The translations under genes were made by a program, and so were the position numbers. From assembly GCF_003072065.1 (NCBI RefSeq), contig NZ_QCYG01000003.1, forward strand, positions 336,908 to 400,907: DNA of 64,000 bases, read 5' to 3'. The stretch's first letter is position 1. Each line of letters begins with the position of its first letter. This stretch comes from Thalassorhabdomicrobium marinisediminis. GTDB taxonomy: Bacteria > Pseudomonadota > Alphaproteobacteria > Rhodobacterales > Rhodobacteraceae. Shown here in pieces: positions 26,679 to 36,364 of the stretch. Below the pieces are notes generated by a model. The model saw only the letters and a list, made by a program, of their open reading frames with translations, searched no databases and was not told where the DNA came from.

Positions 26679-27112
26679 ACCTTAGAAAATCCTTGTGTGA
26701 TGGCGTCAAATGGAAGCTCTATGGAGCCAAATCGGGTGGGAAATTCTCGCGCAGAACAGAACACTGCTAGTCCGATCCAAGCCTGAGGAAAATCAACATC
26801 TTCGCCCCGCAATAGCTCTGCAAGCCTACGTCCGGCCTCTGCAATCTGCACCTCTGATTGTCCAATGGCAGCGCATACAACTATCCCCAGAGAAGCCATT
26901 CCAAGGGTGCAAGCTCGGCCCTTCCAACCTATTTTGGTCAAGGTGCCATCATGTATAATCAAATCTAGTGTTATGGCGCTACCGCAGACTGGGCTACGGC
27001 AAGTTACCGTCACATCCGGATTGTCCAGCCGCTTGTCCCTGCGCACCCGGGCCGCATGTTCCCGGATGCGTGGTTGATAAAGTCTGGCCAGCGCCGTGTC
27101 AGCATGTGGCAT
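26672..27112 (-). CDS. NifU/IscU-like iron-sulfur scaffold family protein
   Basis: The 146-residue protein resembles the divergent NifU-like proteins of alphaproteobacteria. It has an N-terminal LARLYQPRIREHAA helix, the first ligand loop SPVCGSAITLDLI, the second GRACTLGMASLGIV, and a third Cys in LAVFCSARE. It could assemble or hand on Fe-S clusters. It starts two bases after the DUF1641 stop and belongs to the sqr operon. The IS element inserted precisely at its stop codon; the target duplication restores the TAG. Confidence 0.75.
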   Translation of the reverse strand: MPHADTALARLYQPRIREHAARVRRDKRLDNPDVTVTCRSPVCGSAITLDLIIHDGTLTKIGWKGRACTLGMASLGIVVCAAIGQSEVQIAEAGRRLAELLRGEDVDFPQAWIGLAVFCSAREFPTRFGSIELPFDAITQGFSKVR

Positions 27113-27114
27113 GC

Positions 27115-27546
27115 TCAGTCTACTTCTGCGCCGCGATCCATCTGGCGTCCAAGCACCGCGAGGAATTGTATCGCGAAATGCAAGCCACGGCGCACATCTT
27201 CATCTCCGGCCGCGCGCAATAGCCCGAGGCGGGAAGGAACTGGATTCCGAGCTGCCTTATTTGTCGCATAACGGGCGGCATTCGAGAGCATCCAGGCATT
27301 GCTAACCAAATCCTCATAACCAGACATCAATTTTTGAATCATCGCGTCATCGGCCATATCAACACCGTCAGCCGCGAGTGAGAGTAGATCAACGACATTA
27401 TGGAACCGACGCCCCTGAATTAGCGGCGCGACTTTATTTGCAAGATCAATCAGCCCAGCTTCCGTCGCTTCATCAGCAAATGCGCTCTCTTGGTTGAGCC
27501 GTTCGAGAAGCGGAGCATCCGCTCCGGTTTTGGTAGGATTTGCCAT
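27115..27546 (-). CDS. DUF1641 family protein
   Basis: The ATG at 27546 with AAGGAGG upstream gives 143 residues. The DUF1641 core is clear: AGLIDLANKVAPLIQGRRFHN and VVDLLSLAADGVDMADDAMI. DUF1641 proteins recur beside sulfide:quinone oxidoreductases and formate dehydrogenases and may help in docking or maturation, which is not proven. It lies between sqr and the NifU-like gene with short gaps, so all three are probably cotranscribed. Confidence 0.85.
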   Translation of the reverse strand: MANPTKTGADAPLLERLNQESAFADEATEAGLIDLANKVAPLIQGRRFHNVVDLLSLAADGVDMADDAMIQKLMSGYEDLVSNAWMLSNAARYATNKAARNPVPSRLGLLRAAGDEDVRRGLHFAIQFLAVLGRQMDRGAEVD

Positions 27547-27575
27547 GACAGCCTCCTTATTGAAAATTTGAGATT

Positions 27576-28766
27576 TTAGACGATACCGCGCGCTACAGAC
27601 CAATAGATTCCGCGATTAAAGGCCTTGCGCATAAGACCACCGACCTTTGTTGGCGGGGTCGGGTGAACGTCTTCATCATAGTCATACCAAAGCGGCATGC
27701 CCGCCTCGAGGCCCATCTGGGCAATGGCCTGAACCTTACCGTCATAGGCGGCAATGGTTCGACCCAGCCTGATGTCTCCTGCAATGTTATTCGCAATGAC
27801 CGGCGATTGATTATGGCACGACCCGCCCGCCTTTGAGATCGGAAGATCGACCGTATCCCCCATTATGTAGGCGTTGGGATATCCTTCCAGCTGCAGAGTT
27901 TCACGATCAGTTGGCAACCACCCTTCGTTGTTGGGTGCTTGAGACACCCCGCTTTCCAAGACAGCGTCAACGGCGCGAATAGGCGGCGTGGACATGAGAA
28001 TGTCGAAGTCCTGCTCCTCGCCTTCTTTGGATATGGCAACCTTTCGCTCTGCATCCACCTTGGCCAGAGTAAAGCCACGTTCATATTTGATCCCGCGTTC
28101 TTCAAAGATGGGGGGCAGAACGTTGCAGACCTCTTCCTGAAGGAACAGACAGTTGCGCAGAAGTTGCGAAACCGTCGGATAAGTGTAGACGATCTCGATC
28201 TGATCGCGCACACCCTTGCGGCGCAAATATTCGTCAAGCATCAGCGTGGTTTCCATCGGCGCAATACCACATTGGTGCGGAACATTAGGCGTTTCAGGGA
28301 AGTTTACGGTGATGAAAACACGGCCTTTTTCCAGCTTGCGTAACTTCTCCGAAAGTTGGCGCGCAGGATCATATTGGTAAAAGTAGTCACCCGCTTCTTT
28401 CAACCCTTCGATCCGCTCTGGCGCAGGAAGACAGCCGGTAGACACCACGATATAGTCGTAGCCAATGGTCTTGCCGCTCGCGGTTTTCACACTTGAACCG
28501 GCAAAGTCGAAGGACATCACCTTGTCGACTTGGAAGTTGATCTCAGGTCGCAGCAAAGTCTGTTGTTTTCGGCGCAGTTCGCCCTCAAAAAACATGTCGA
28601 AAGCAACATACATGAAAGCTGGTTTATAGTAGTGCCACGGGCTGTCCGACAGTAAGGTTACCGTGACCTTTCCTGACGAAATCTCTGGATACATCTTACT
28701 GACGATGCTGTTCGCCGTCATTGTACCGCCAATGCCGCCGCCGACGACGAGTATATGTTTTTGCAT
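27576..28766 (-). CDS. sqr: Sulfide:quinone oxidoreductase-type flavoprotein
   Basis: The 396-residue flavoprotein opens with HILVVGGGIGGTMTAN (FAD GxGxxG). It has a second dinucleotide-type region, YIMGDTVDLP near residue 305 for FAD, and candidate redox cysteines at C112 (STGCLPAP), C166 (PHQCGIAP) and near 316 (GGSCHNQSPV). SQRs oxidise sulfide to polysulfide at the membrane and pass electrons to quinone; the C-terminal GLMRKAFNRGIYWS helix may anchor it. The AGGAGGAGGG ribosome site supports the start. A flavocytochrome-c-like dehydrogenase is the main alternative. Confidence 0.82.
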   Translation of the reverse strand: MQKHILVVGGGIGGTMTANSIVSKMYPEISSGKVTVTLLSDSPWHYYKPAFMYVAFDMFFEGELRRKQQTLLRPEINFQVDKVMSFDFAGSSVKTASGKTIGYDYIVVSTGCLPAPERIEGLKEAGDYFYQYDPARQLSEKLRKLEKGRVFITVNFPETPNVPHQCGIAPMETTLMLDEYLRRKGVRDQIEIVYTYPTVSQLLRNCLFLQEEVCNVLPPIFEERGIKYERGFTLAKVDAERKVAISKEGEEQDFDILMSTPPIRAVDAVLESGVSQAPNNEGWLPTDRETLQLEGYPNAYIMGDTVDLPISKAGGSCHNQSPVIANNIAGDIRLGRTIAAYDGKVQAIAQMGLEAGMPLWYDYDEDVHPTPPTKVGGLMRKAFNRGIYWSVARGIV

Positions 28767-28937
28767 GTTAACCCTCCTCCTTTGTCCGGAAATTCAATCA
28801 AAAGGCACGTAGTATCGCCTTCAGTTACGTTTGAACTCAGAGGAGAACTGTGACTAGATGATCCCCTGCAGCCAAGCGCGAACCTTTCCAAACTGGAAAC
28901 TCAGCGTGCGGCAGGCGTTTAGGAGGAGCGCTATGAA

Positions 28938-29357
28938 ATGATGAATCATGAGGATGAAGGCAACCAACAGGCCGCAACTACAAGGGCTGATGTGCAGGCG
29001 CAGATCATTGAATGCCTCAATCGTTTTTATGCAATGGAAACCGGAATGTGGGGCAACCCGGTTGATTGCCTGATTATACGAACTGTAGTTCAGGGAAAAT
29101 TGCAGGGGAAACTATATGACATTTCCGCCCTTTCCGAAGTTCTCGGACTTCCCATCAGCACACTCCATCGAAAAATCGGGCATTTGGTAGAGAACGGATT
29201 TCTTAGGCGCGAACCGAGAGGAAAATCCATCTACATCTCTCCGACAGACATCACGAATATCTCACTGGATAAATCGTTTGAAAATATGGTCGCAACATTA
29301 CGACGTCTTTACAAAGGTGATATCAAATTCGATAAAAAATCGGCGGACATCGATTGA
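28938..29357 (+). CDS. Winged-helix regulator, divergent to sqr
   Basis: The 139-residue protein has a MarR-like winged helix: YDISALSEVLGLPISTLHRKI as the HTH, then LVENGFLRREPRGKSIYISP as the wing. A strong AGGAGG lies at 28921-28926; an ATG five bases upstream of the chosen start runs into a stop after two codons, so 28938 is the start. Placement divergent from sqr with 171 bp between starts suggests it controls the sulfide operon. The effector is unknown; only one Cys-free sensing surface can be seen, so a thiol switch is not obvious. Confidence 0.72.
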   Translation: MMNHEDEGNQQAATTRADVQAQIIECLNRFYAMETGMWGNPVDCLIIRTVVQGKLQGKLYDISALSEVLGLPISTLHRKIGHLVENGFLRREPRGKSIYISPTDITNISLDKSFENMVATLRRLYKGDIKFDKKSADID

Positions 29358-30017
29358 TTTATTCGACAAACTGGCACCATGGTCATGAATTCGCCTCGAC
29401 AGATATTCAATCAATAAGCTGACAATCGAGAGAAGTGCGCAAAATCTCGCGCTGCGCTCTTTAGCGCCCGTCTAAAACCGCATGCCGACTGTCGGCAAAT
29501 AGAAATACTGGCGATACACGAATGGCTGGTTTGGTGAAGCTGCGCCGCAGCATCAGAGCGACGGGTAAACGGCGGTTATGGGCCGTTCGCGTCGACCGAC
29601 ATCAAGGGCGGAAACCGGACTTTCGCTGCGCCGCAAACAAAAATGATCCACCTGAAGAAAGCAGACTCTCGGGGTTGCGACGCGACATTTTTCGGGTGCA
29701 GGCGCGGCGAAGGACTGGTTCGAGCCGATGCTCATCAGTGACGATCTGCGCAGCGAACTTGTGCCTTGGGTCTACAAAGCCACCATGCAGCCCGTCAGCA
29801 CATTCATGAACTCACTCTGCGAATGAGCGCAGCCTCCCGCCACGCGTAATGCTTCAGAGTGATCGACAGGGGGCACGCGTTTCATGCCAGTCCCCGACGA
29901 TGCCCCCCCGTGAGGCTGGGACCGGCGCACCCCGGGGTTCGGAACTTCCACCCGCCTGACGCGTTCCAGCCCTATACAGTTTTTCAGAGATCGGCTCGGC
30001 CGGAGGGGGAGTTTCTC
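29358..30017. other. Long intergenic region with one dispersed-repeat copy
   Basis: No gene is supported. A segment around 29605-29670 (aagggcgg...ggactttcgctgcgcc...cctgaagaaagcag) closely resembles 36168-36235. The promoter for the downstream coiled-coil gene should lie near its end. Confidence 0.45.
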
Positions 30018-31454
30018 ATGGCGGAGAACAAAAGCTCAACTTGGGATGTAAAGACAATCGGGATCGCGGCGGCGGCAGTCGTTGGGTGGGGGGCTGCCTT
30101 ATATGCATTCACCGACACTGCAGAACTTCAGAAGCAGACCGACCGCACTATCTCGCGCTTGCAAAGCGCTATCAGCACGCAGCAGGAAGCAGCCGGAAGC
30201 GTCGAGGAATTGCAGGCGGAGCTCGCATCGCTGGAAACGGAGACCCAGTCCCTGCAGGAGCAGCGCGACGGCATCCAGTCGGACATCGACACCTTGCAGC
30301 CGAAGCTTGACGAATTGATCGTACAGCAGACCTCCATTGACGAAACGGTGGCGCAGAAGCAGCAGCAAAACAATGAGCTGGAGCAGCAGATCTCGTCGAT
30401 GCGTGAAGAAATGACCAGCTTTGAAACCCGCAAGGCAGACATCCAAAGTCAAATTGTCTCCCAGACGCAGGAGTTGACCGACATAAATACCCGGGTCGAA
30501 GAAGCTCGGGCGCGTGAGGCCGAAGTTCAGGAAAGCCTCGCAACACTTAGTGAGGACAACGCGCGGCTCGCCGAAGAAGTCTCCACCGGCGAAAGCGAGC
30601 TCCAGTCTCTGAGGGCGCAGGAAACGAATTTGAGAGACGAGGTCGCAACCCTGGAAAGCAGCCTGAACGACATGCAGGCCCGGCAAGCGGAGCTTGAGCA
30701 TAGTTTCGCCAGCATGACCGAGCGGAAGACCGCCCTGGAAACCGATGTCGCTGACGCCCAAGAGCAGCGAAACGAAATCCAGAAAATTGTAACGGACCTT
30801 ACCAGCAATGTAGAAGAACGCTCCAACAAGCTGTTGGAGATTGAGGAGCGGATCTCAGCCGCGGAAAACGGTCAGGGGTCTTCTGCGGGCGGCAACAACA
30901 GCAACGGGTCGGAAGACAGTCATTCGGAGGCCGAATCAACCGCCACGCGCGAGATGCAAGGCACGCAGGAAAATACTGGCAACGGCGATGATCCGGTCGC
31001 TTCCCAAGCGGAAACTTCAAATTCAAACTCCTCCGGGCAGCCCGCCGAAGAGAATGAACGAGGCGACATGTCGTCCGACGCCGAAGATGAGGGCGTAACC
31101 GAGATCGACAGCGACATTAACGACAGCGCCGACTTGGTGGATTCGTTGCAGGAATCTGGCGGCCTCCCGCCCGAAGACCTGTCAGAAGCGGGTAGTCAGA
31201 ATGCCGGATCCTCCGGCACATCATCGAAAGATGAGATGCAGAGCCCGACATCGAGCAGCGATCAGAAGACTGACACAGCGACCGATGGCGCATCGGGTGA
31301 TACGTCCTTGATCGAGGGCAACGCGTCTGACACGTCATCGTCGGCGGAGGCGGAAAACCAGAACACCGAAGGCGAATCTGCTGGTTCTGATACCGAAACC
31401 GAAAGTGAGAACGCCGCCGAACCAACTCAGAAGCCACAGAAAGCCGGTAACTAA
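30018..31454 (+). CDS. Membrane-anchored long coiled-coil protein with acidic disordered tail
   Basis: The ATG at 30018 with GGAGGGGG upstream gives 478 residues. A single N-terminal membrane helix (IGIAAAAVVGWGAALYAF) is followed by about 240 residues of heptad-rich coiled coil (residues 40-280). About 190 residues of Ser/Asn/Glu/Asp/Gly low-complexity, strongly acidic sequence end the protein. It should project from the inner membrane as a rod plus flexible tail. No family is recognised. The acidic tail could bind metal or basic partners, which is speculation. Confidence 0.7.
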   Translation: MAENKSSTWDVKTIGIAAAAVVGWGAALYAFTDTAELQKQTDRTISRLQSAISTQQEAAGSVEELQAELASLETETQSLQEQRDGIQSDIDTLQPKLDELIVQQTSIDETVAQKQQQNNELEQQISSMREEMTSFETRKADIQSQIVSQTQELTDINTRVEEARAREAEVQESLATLSEDNARLAEEVSTGESELQSLRAQETNLRDEVATLESSLNDMQARQAELEHSFASMTERKTALETDVADAQEQRNEIQKIVTDLTSNVEERSNKLLEIEERISAAENGQGSSAGGNNSNGSEDSHSEAESTATREMQGTQENTGNGDDPVASQAETSNSNSSGQPAEENERGDMSSDAEDEGVTEIDSDINDSADLVDSLQESGGLPPEDLSEAGSQNAGSSGTSSKDEMQSPTSSSDQKTDTATDGASGDTSLIEGNASDTSSSAEAENQNTEGESAGSDTETESENAAEPTQKPQKAGN

Positions 31455-31818
31455 GCAAAGATACTCACGCTTTCGGCGATCCGAGGGCTCGTGAGACGAT
31501 ACTTGCGCTAATTTACCGGCAAGACACAGCCTCCCAAGCAAAAAAATGCCGATTGATAGGCGCGGAAAATATTGCGAACATCGCCGTCGTTTAGCAGCAA
31601 TGGCACTGGGCCCAAGGTCAGCTTTGGCGAGTGCAGTGCCGCTACAATAGATAGACCCCGAAAGGCAGCTTTGGGAATGACTGGCGCGCGAACCATGTTT
31701 GGGGACAATCGCTGCCCCTTTGTATGACGTCTCCAGATCCCGAAACGGACATGGCTTATGATTTGAATCAAAGCTGGGCGACCCCTTGGTCCTATACTGA
31801 TCTCTCAGGAGGTTCGAA
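31455..31818. other. Intergenic region before VIT-family transporter
   Basis: No gene is supported here; only short, non-family frames occur. It should contain the promoter of the VIT-type transporter gene. Confidence 0.35.
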
Positions 31819-32529
31819 TTGTCTGAGCACGGCCATAGCCAGCAAGAAATCGCAAAGCGAATCGGAGCCCCCCCGGGTAGGGGTGTGCTGCGCGACGCTG
31901 TTTACGGCGCAATTGACGGAGCGGTGACGACGTTTGCCATCGTCGCGGGTGTTGCTGGAGCCGGGCTCTCGCCTTTCATTATCATTGCGCTGGGAATAGC
32001 GAACGTCCTGGCCGACGGGTTTTCCATGGCGGCGGCCAATTATTCAGGCACCAAAGCCGAACTCGACAACATGCGTCGCATCCGCAAAATCGAGGAGCTT
32101 CAAATACAAAACTACCCCGAAGGCGAACGTCTTGAGGTTCGAGAAATCTTGGCCCAAAAGGGCCTGAGGGGCGATGTTCTGAACCAGGCTACCGATGCGA
32201 TCACGAAAGATCGCGAGAGCTGGATCGACTTGATGATGGAAGGGGAATACGGGCTAAGCGGTGTCGATCCACATCCTGTGAAATCCGCCGTAACCACCTT
32301 TCTGGCCTTCCTGGCGGCCGGAATCGTGCCGTTATTCCCGTTCATTCTCGGACTGGGCAACGCATTTTCTGTCTCGGCCGCGCTGACCATGATGACCTTT
32401 TTCGCGATCGGCGCGCTGAAAAGCGTCTGGTCTCTCAGCCCCTGGTGGCAATCTGCGGGCGAGACTGTGGTGATTGGGGGGATGGCCGCCGCAATTGCGT
32501 TTTTTGTAGGAACGTTGTTCCATGCGTAG
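31819..32529 (+). CDS. VIT1/CCC1-family divalent metal transporter
   Basis: A TTG at 31819 is the best start, with AGGAGG six bases ahead. The 236-residue protein begins with a His-containing stretch, then LRDAVYGAIDGAVTTFAIV, the first VIT helix with its conserved Asp. DGFSMAAANYSGTKAE is the second signature. A soluble helical insertion (about 85-140) and three C-terminal helices complete the fold. VIT/CCC1 proteins export or sequester Fe2+ or Mn2+ in exchange for protons. It is upstream of, but not clearly in operon with, the APC permease. Confidence 0.85.
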   Translation: MSEHGHSQQEIAKRIGAPPGRGVLRDAVYGAIDGAVTTFAIVAGVAGAGLSPFIIIALGIANVLADGFSMAAANYSGTKAELDNMRRIRKIEELQIQNYPEGERLEVREILAQKGLRGDVLNQATDAITKDRESWIDLMMEGEYGLSGVDPHPVKSAVTTFLAFLAAGIVPLFPFILGLGNAFSVSAALTMMTFFAIGALKSVWSLSPWWQSAGETVVIGGMAAAIAFFVGTLFHA

Positions 32530-32667
32530 AGGGCGTCTCATGCGCCTATGACCGCTTCGTCCGCACTTTCCCAGTTCGTTGACGGCGCGGCGAATGACCG
32601 GATCTAATCCGGGGCAGGTGGGCAATTCTACGACCAGTTTAACGAACTTTGAGAGGATTTCTTTACG

Positions 32668-33906
32668 GTGACAACGCATGACGTCTTTTCCGACAGCGGG
32701 AACCAAACAGAAAAGTTGCGCCGGGCACTGACCACCCCCTTGCTCACCCTTTATGGGCTCGGCGTCACAGTCGGGGCAGGCATCTATGTACTCGTGGGAA
32801 CAACAGCAGCGGAAGCCGGTGCCTACGCCACAGTTTCTTTCTTGATCGCTGCTGTAGTTGTCGCTTTTACCGCTTTTTCGTACGCAGAGCTCTCAACCCG
32901 ATACCCCGTTAGTGCAGGTGAAGCGGCTTACGTCGAAGCTGGCTTCCGCTCGGGGGCGATGGCGACTTTGGTGGGTCTGGCAGTTGCGTTGTCAGGGATG
33001 GTTTCTGCAGCAGCTGTCGCCATTGGGGCTGCGTCATACCTTCAGGGGTTGTTTGCAGCGCCACAGTGGGTGCTGACGGTAGTGGTCGTAGTGTTGATGG
33101 GGCTTATTGCGTTGTGGGGCATTACTCAGTCGGTCACTGTCGCTGCGATTATCACTCTGATCGAAATCGGCGGCCTAATTTTTGTGGCTGTTTGGGGTTT
33201 CGGAATCTCTGAACCTCTCGGGGTCGATCTTGTTGATATGCTGCCGCCCCTTGTTGGACCACATTGGATAGGAATCGGCGCAGCCTCTCTACTGGCGTTT
33301 TTCGCTTTTGTGGGCTTTGAGGATATGGCGAACGTTGCGGAAGAGGTTAAAGACCCCGTTTCGACCATGCCTAAGGCTATTGTTCTGACCCTGACTATCG
33401 CAACCTTGCTATATCTCGCGACAACAACCGCGGTACTTACAGCCGTGCCGCTCAGCAGGTTGGCGTCATCTTCCGCCCCGCTTGCTCTCGTTTTTGAGGC
33501 CGCCCCAAAAGGTGTCCAGCAGAGCTTTGCCATTGTTGCAATTGTTGCCACCGTCAACGGTGTCTTAATCCAAATGATCATGGCGTCGCGGGTGCTCTAC
33601 GGTCTGGCGGATCGCGGGCACCTGATTGCTGCCTTGGCCACGGTCTGGCCAAGAACCCAAACTCCGGTTTCTGCAACGGTCGTGGTGATGTGCATCATCA
33701 TGCTATTGACCTTAGCATTGCCGATCGAAGCACTGGCCGAACGCACGTCGCAGATCGTTCTCTTGGTCTTCGTTCTCGTGAATTCTGCATTGATAAGGCT
33801 GAAGATGCGGGGTGGCACTGTACCGCAGCATTTCAATGTGCCTATCATTATTCCCGTCCTGGGCGTGCTAACCAGTTTGCTCCTGTTCGGAACGGCATGG
33901 CTCTAA
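32668..33906 (+). CDS. APC-superfamily amino-acid permease
   Basis: The GTG at 32668 is preceded by AGAGGA. The 412-residue protein has 12 hydrophobic segments and typical APC features: the helix-1 unwound motif GLGVTVGAGIYVLVG, AYVEAG in TM3, and FFAFVGFEDMANVAEEVKDP in TM6, as in LAT/CAT-like permeases. It is slightly shorter than the usual 430-480 residues at the C-terminus. Substrate cannot be told from sequence. Confidence 0.85.
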   Translation: MTTHDVFSDSGNQTEKLRRALTTPLLTLYGLGVTVGAGIYVLVGTTAAEAGAYATVSFLIAAVVVAFTAFSYAELSTRYPVSAGEAAYVEAGFRSGAMATLVGLAVALSGMVSAAAVAIGAASYLQGLFAAPQWVLTVVVVVLMGLIALWGITQSVTVAAIITLIEIGGLIFVAVWGFGISEPLGVDLVDMLPPLVGPHWIGIGAASLLAFFAFVGFEDMANVAEEVKDPVSTMPKAIVLTLTIATLLYLATTTAVLTAVPLSRLASSSAPLALVFEAAPKGVQQSFAIVAIVATVNGVLIQMIMASRVLYGLADRGHLIAALATVWPRTQTPVSATVVVMCIIMLLTLALPIEALAERTSQIVLLVFVLVNSALIRLKMRGGTVPQHFNVPIIIPVLGVLTSLLLFGTAWL

Positions 33907-34171
33907 AATAGGAGTCAGCAGCCGTACTTCCTACCTCGATCCTCATACCGAAAGAGAACTCAATTGCGCAGGGTATTGTTTGCCAAAAAGGGCGGACTGG
34001 GGTGATCGGAATAAAAGGTGACGAGCCTTGCAGCGCCAGCTGCAGGCGTTGCTAAGGATCCCGAGAGGTCCGCCGATGTCGCCGGTCATGCGTCGCTTCA
34101 GGGTTAGGTCAGATTTCGCCAGCAAGCTTTTCGCGCAGGTCGAGAAAACCTTGCTGAAAGTGGTTCTTTTA

Positions 34172-34585
34172 TCAGCGCTGTACGCTTTCCAGATACGCCA
34201 GAAGTCCTGCCAAGACTCTTGGCGTCGGGGTCATCACACCATCCACCGCAATTGGCACAGTATCATTTGCCATAGCACCTCCGAATTGAGGCATCACCCG
34301 GGCGAGATGCCCTTGTTCAGGGTCACCATAAATATAGCTCAATGCACGGGCGCGGGGAAAAGAGCCTCCGTTTTCACGGGCCAACAACGTGAGATCCGTC
34401 GGTTTTGGATCGAGCCCTGCCGAGGAAGGACCGTCGCCACGGCCCGACATTCCATGGCAGGAAACACAGTTCTTCGCAAAAAACCTCGCGCCATCAGGTG
34501 CTTCGGGCATCGAAGGTACTGTGCAGGCGGCTAAACCAGCGCTGGTGATTGCGAATGTGAACAGCAATGATTTCGGGATGGGCAT
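34172..34585 (-). CDS. Class I cytochrome c lipoprotein
   Basis: The 137-residue protein has a lipoprotein signal ending in the lipobox LAAC (about residue 21) and one haem-binding motif CVSCH, with ARVMPQFGG supplying the axial Met. It would sit on the periplasmic face of the membrane and carry electrons. It is isolated from an obvious oxidase. The sqr locus at 28 kb is the only nearby quinone-linked redox system. Confidence 0.88.
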   Translation of the reverse strand: MPIPKSLLFTFAITSAGLAACTVPSMPEAPDGARFFAKNCVSCHGMSGRGDGPSSAGLDPKPTDLTLLARENGGSFPRARALSYIYGDPEQGHLARVMPQFGGAMANDTVPIAVDGVMTPTPRVLAGLLAYLESVQR

Positions 34586-34918
34586 AGGAACTCCTTCAGT
34601 TCGTAGACACGGCTAAGCTTAGCACACCCTGTAGGAATAGGCGCAAGCCTCAGATGCTAAGAGTGAGTATATGCTGCCACTGGGAATAGCTTCGAGCTCG
34701 GCACGGTCACTAAGGGCTCGTTCCTGCCATTCGCTGCGGTCGCCCACCCAAACGGCGCTGAGGTTTGCAGGCCAACGTCGGCTTGGCGGACGTTGTTGCC
34801 AATCGTCGAAATCGGAAGTGCCATCTTCAGTGTTTTGTGATAGGTGTTACCCGCTATTTCTGTTGTTGCCGCCTGTGCAATGCAAAATAAGCGACAGGTC
34901 TTCATAAGAGGATTCCCC
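34586..34918. repeat. Gene-free stretch with dispersed-repeat phrases
   Basis: No gene is supported. Around 34710-34800 it holds phrases such as gttcctgccattcgctgcgg and ggccaacgtcggc that recur in degenerate form at 36090-36130 and elsewhere in the window. Confidence 0.4.
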
Positions 34919-35041
34919 ATGAAAAAGATCGATGTCGATACCGACCTAAAGCGTTCTAAATTCCTAATCCGTGCAATGGTATTGCAGGTCATTTTGGTGC
35001 TTGTGGCAATGTTCTGCTACTGGATCTATTTGAAATGGTGA
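34919..35041 (+). CDS. Small single-helix membrane protein
   Basis: A 40-residue frame with a good AAGAGG site seven bases before the ATG. A charged N-terminus (KKIDVDTDLKRSK) is followed by one hydrophobic helix (LIRAMVLQVILVLVAMFCYW) ending in a Lys-Trp tail. Small single-span proteins like this often belong to oxidase or transporter complexes, but no partner is next to it. Confidence 0.5.
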   Translation: MKKIDVDTDLKRSKFLIRAMVLQVILVLVAMFCYWIYLKW

Positions 35042-35338
35042 TTAGCCATGATCCAGCACAATGTGCTGGCCGGCAGGGGCTTATGGGTCTTTGGCGCACT
35101 AGGCAGTGACAGCCCAAGTGGGCTCGAAGCTGACCTTTGCTACGCAAGGCGTGAAGGTCGGCTTAGGGCCGGGGAGCGAGAGGCACGCCCATGCTGCGGC
35201 TGCAAAGCATATTACGTCCAGCGTAGTCAGTTTAAGGCTCAAAGCCGACCTCGGATGCGGCGCAGCATCATATGGTATGATGTCTTGTCAACGTCGGGTT
35301 GTCGATGTGGGAGGGCGTGGTGGATCGGAGGATCCATC

Positions 35339-35971
35339 ATGGAAACATCAAACTTACCGGCCATCCGCGCCTTACGCCCAGCCTGGAACAAAGGCCGGAT
35401 CGTCGGCCAGAAAAGGCCGCTCAAGCCCAAACACGTCTGGGCGATCAGGGTGCGGCTGGAATTGGCCGAGAACCACCGTGATCTGGCCCTCTTCAATCTT
35501 GCCATCGACAGCAAGCTGCGCGGCTGCGATCTGGTGAAAATGAGGGTGGTCGATGTTATGGCATCCGGCCAAATCAAGGAACGCGCGTCGGTTCTTCAGA
35601 GCAAGACCCAGAAACCTGTGCGCTTCGAAATCTCCGAAGGCACCCGTGCATCGCTGGCAAGATGGATGCGGGAGCCGCTGATGGTCGGATCCGAATACCT
35701 CTGGCCTGGGCGTTTTAACGAACGGCTTCACATCTCTACCCGCCAGTACGCGCGCATTGTGCGTGACTGGGTGACATCCATTGGTCTGGAGGCAAGCGCC
35801 TATGGCACGCACTCGATGCGGCGAACGAAAGTCACGCAGATTTACAAGAAAACAGGCAACCTAAGGGCGGTCCAACTGCTGTTGGGTCACACCAAGATGG
35901 ACAGCACTGTCAGGTACCTCGGCGTCGAGCTTGAAGATGCGCTGGTGATCGCCGAAGCTATCGAAATCTAA
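35339..35971 (+). CDS. Tyrosine recombinase (phage-integrase family)
   Basis: The 210-residue integrase has the catalytic Arg in KLRGCDLVKMRV, the H-x-x-R box in GTHSMRRTKVTQIY, the second His in LLLGHTKMDST and the nucleophile Tyr in VRYLGVE. It lacks the N-terminal arm-binding domain of phage integrases and fits short plasmid- or integron-type recombinases. The ATG at 35339 has GGAG upstream. A truncated relative lies at 23925-24026. No flanking att sequence could be assigned. Confidence 0.88.
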   Translation: METSNLPAIRALRPAWNKGRIVGQKRPLKPKHVWAIRVRLELAENHRDLALFNLAIDSKLRGCDLVKMRVVDVMASGQIKERASVLQSKTQKPVRFEISEGTRASLARWMREPLMVGSEYLWPGRFNERLHISTRQYARIVRDWVTSIGLEASAYGTHSMRRTKVTQIYKKTGNLRAVQLLLGHTKMDSTVRYLGVELEDALVIAEAIEI

Positions 35972-36364
35972 ACCGCTGGGCCGTCTCCACAGACGGCCCT
36001 TAGCTGCCGTTCGTCAGTCATTCGGTACGCTGCGTTGCGGCCCGTCTAAGCGGCCATTCGTGCCACTTGCAGCATTTTCGGAGACTGAAGGTCGGCAGTG
36101 CGGGACATTCCTGCCATTCGCCGCGGGCGCTTAGTTTGCGCTGCGGATGCGAAGTTCTTTAAGATGAAGGGCGGTTTGCGGACTTTGGCTGCGCCAGCAA
36201 ACTAAATTGGGCAACTTGAAGAAAGCGGACACCCACAACTGTTAAGCTCGAACTAATACGAAATGCATTTCAGAACACCGGAAAGCGCTAAAATAAGATG
36301 GGGGTATTTGAGAGAAAAGATTGAAATAGTGGGTAGAGCCCTTTTAAGTGTTACCAGGAGTTTG
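35972..36364. repeat. Gene-free stretch with dispersed intergenic repeats
   Basis: Several copies of the local repeat phrases lie here, such as ggtcggcagtgcgggacatt, cctgccattcgccgcgggcg and ggactttggctgcgcc. They resemble other gaps at 24.9, 29.6, 34.7 and 38.3 kb. Confidence 0.5.

Noticed and set aside
29522..29809. 95-codon plus-strand frame
   Set aside because: Overlaps the dispersed intergenic repeat, lacks a ribosome site and shows no domain.
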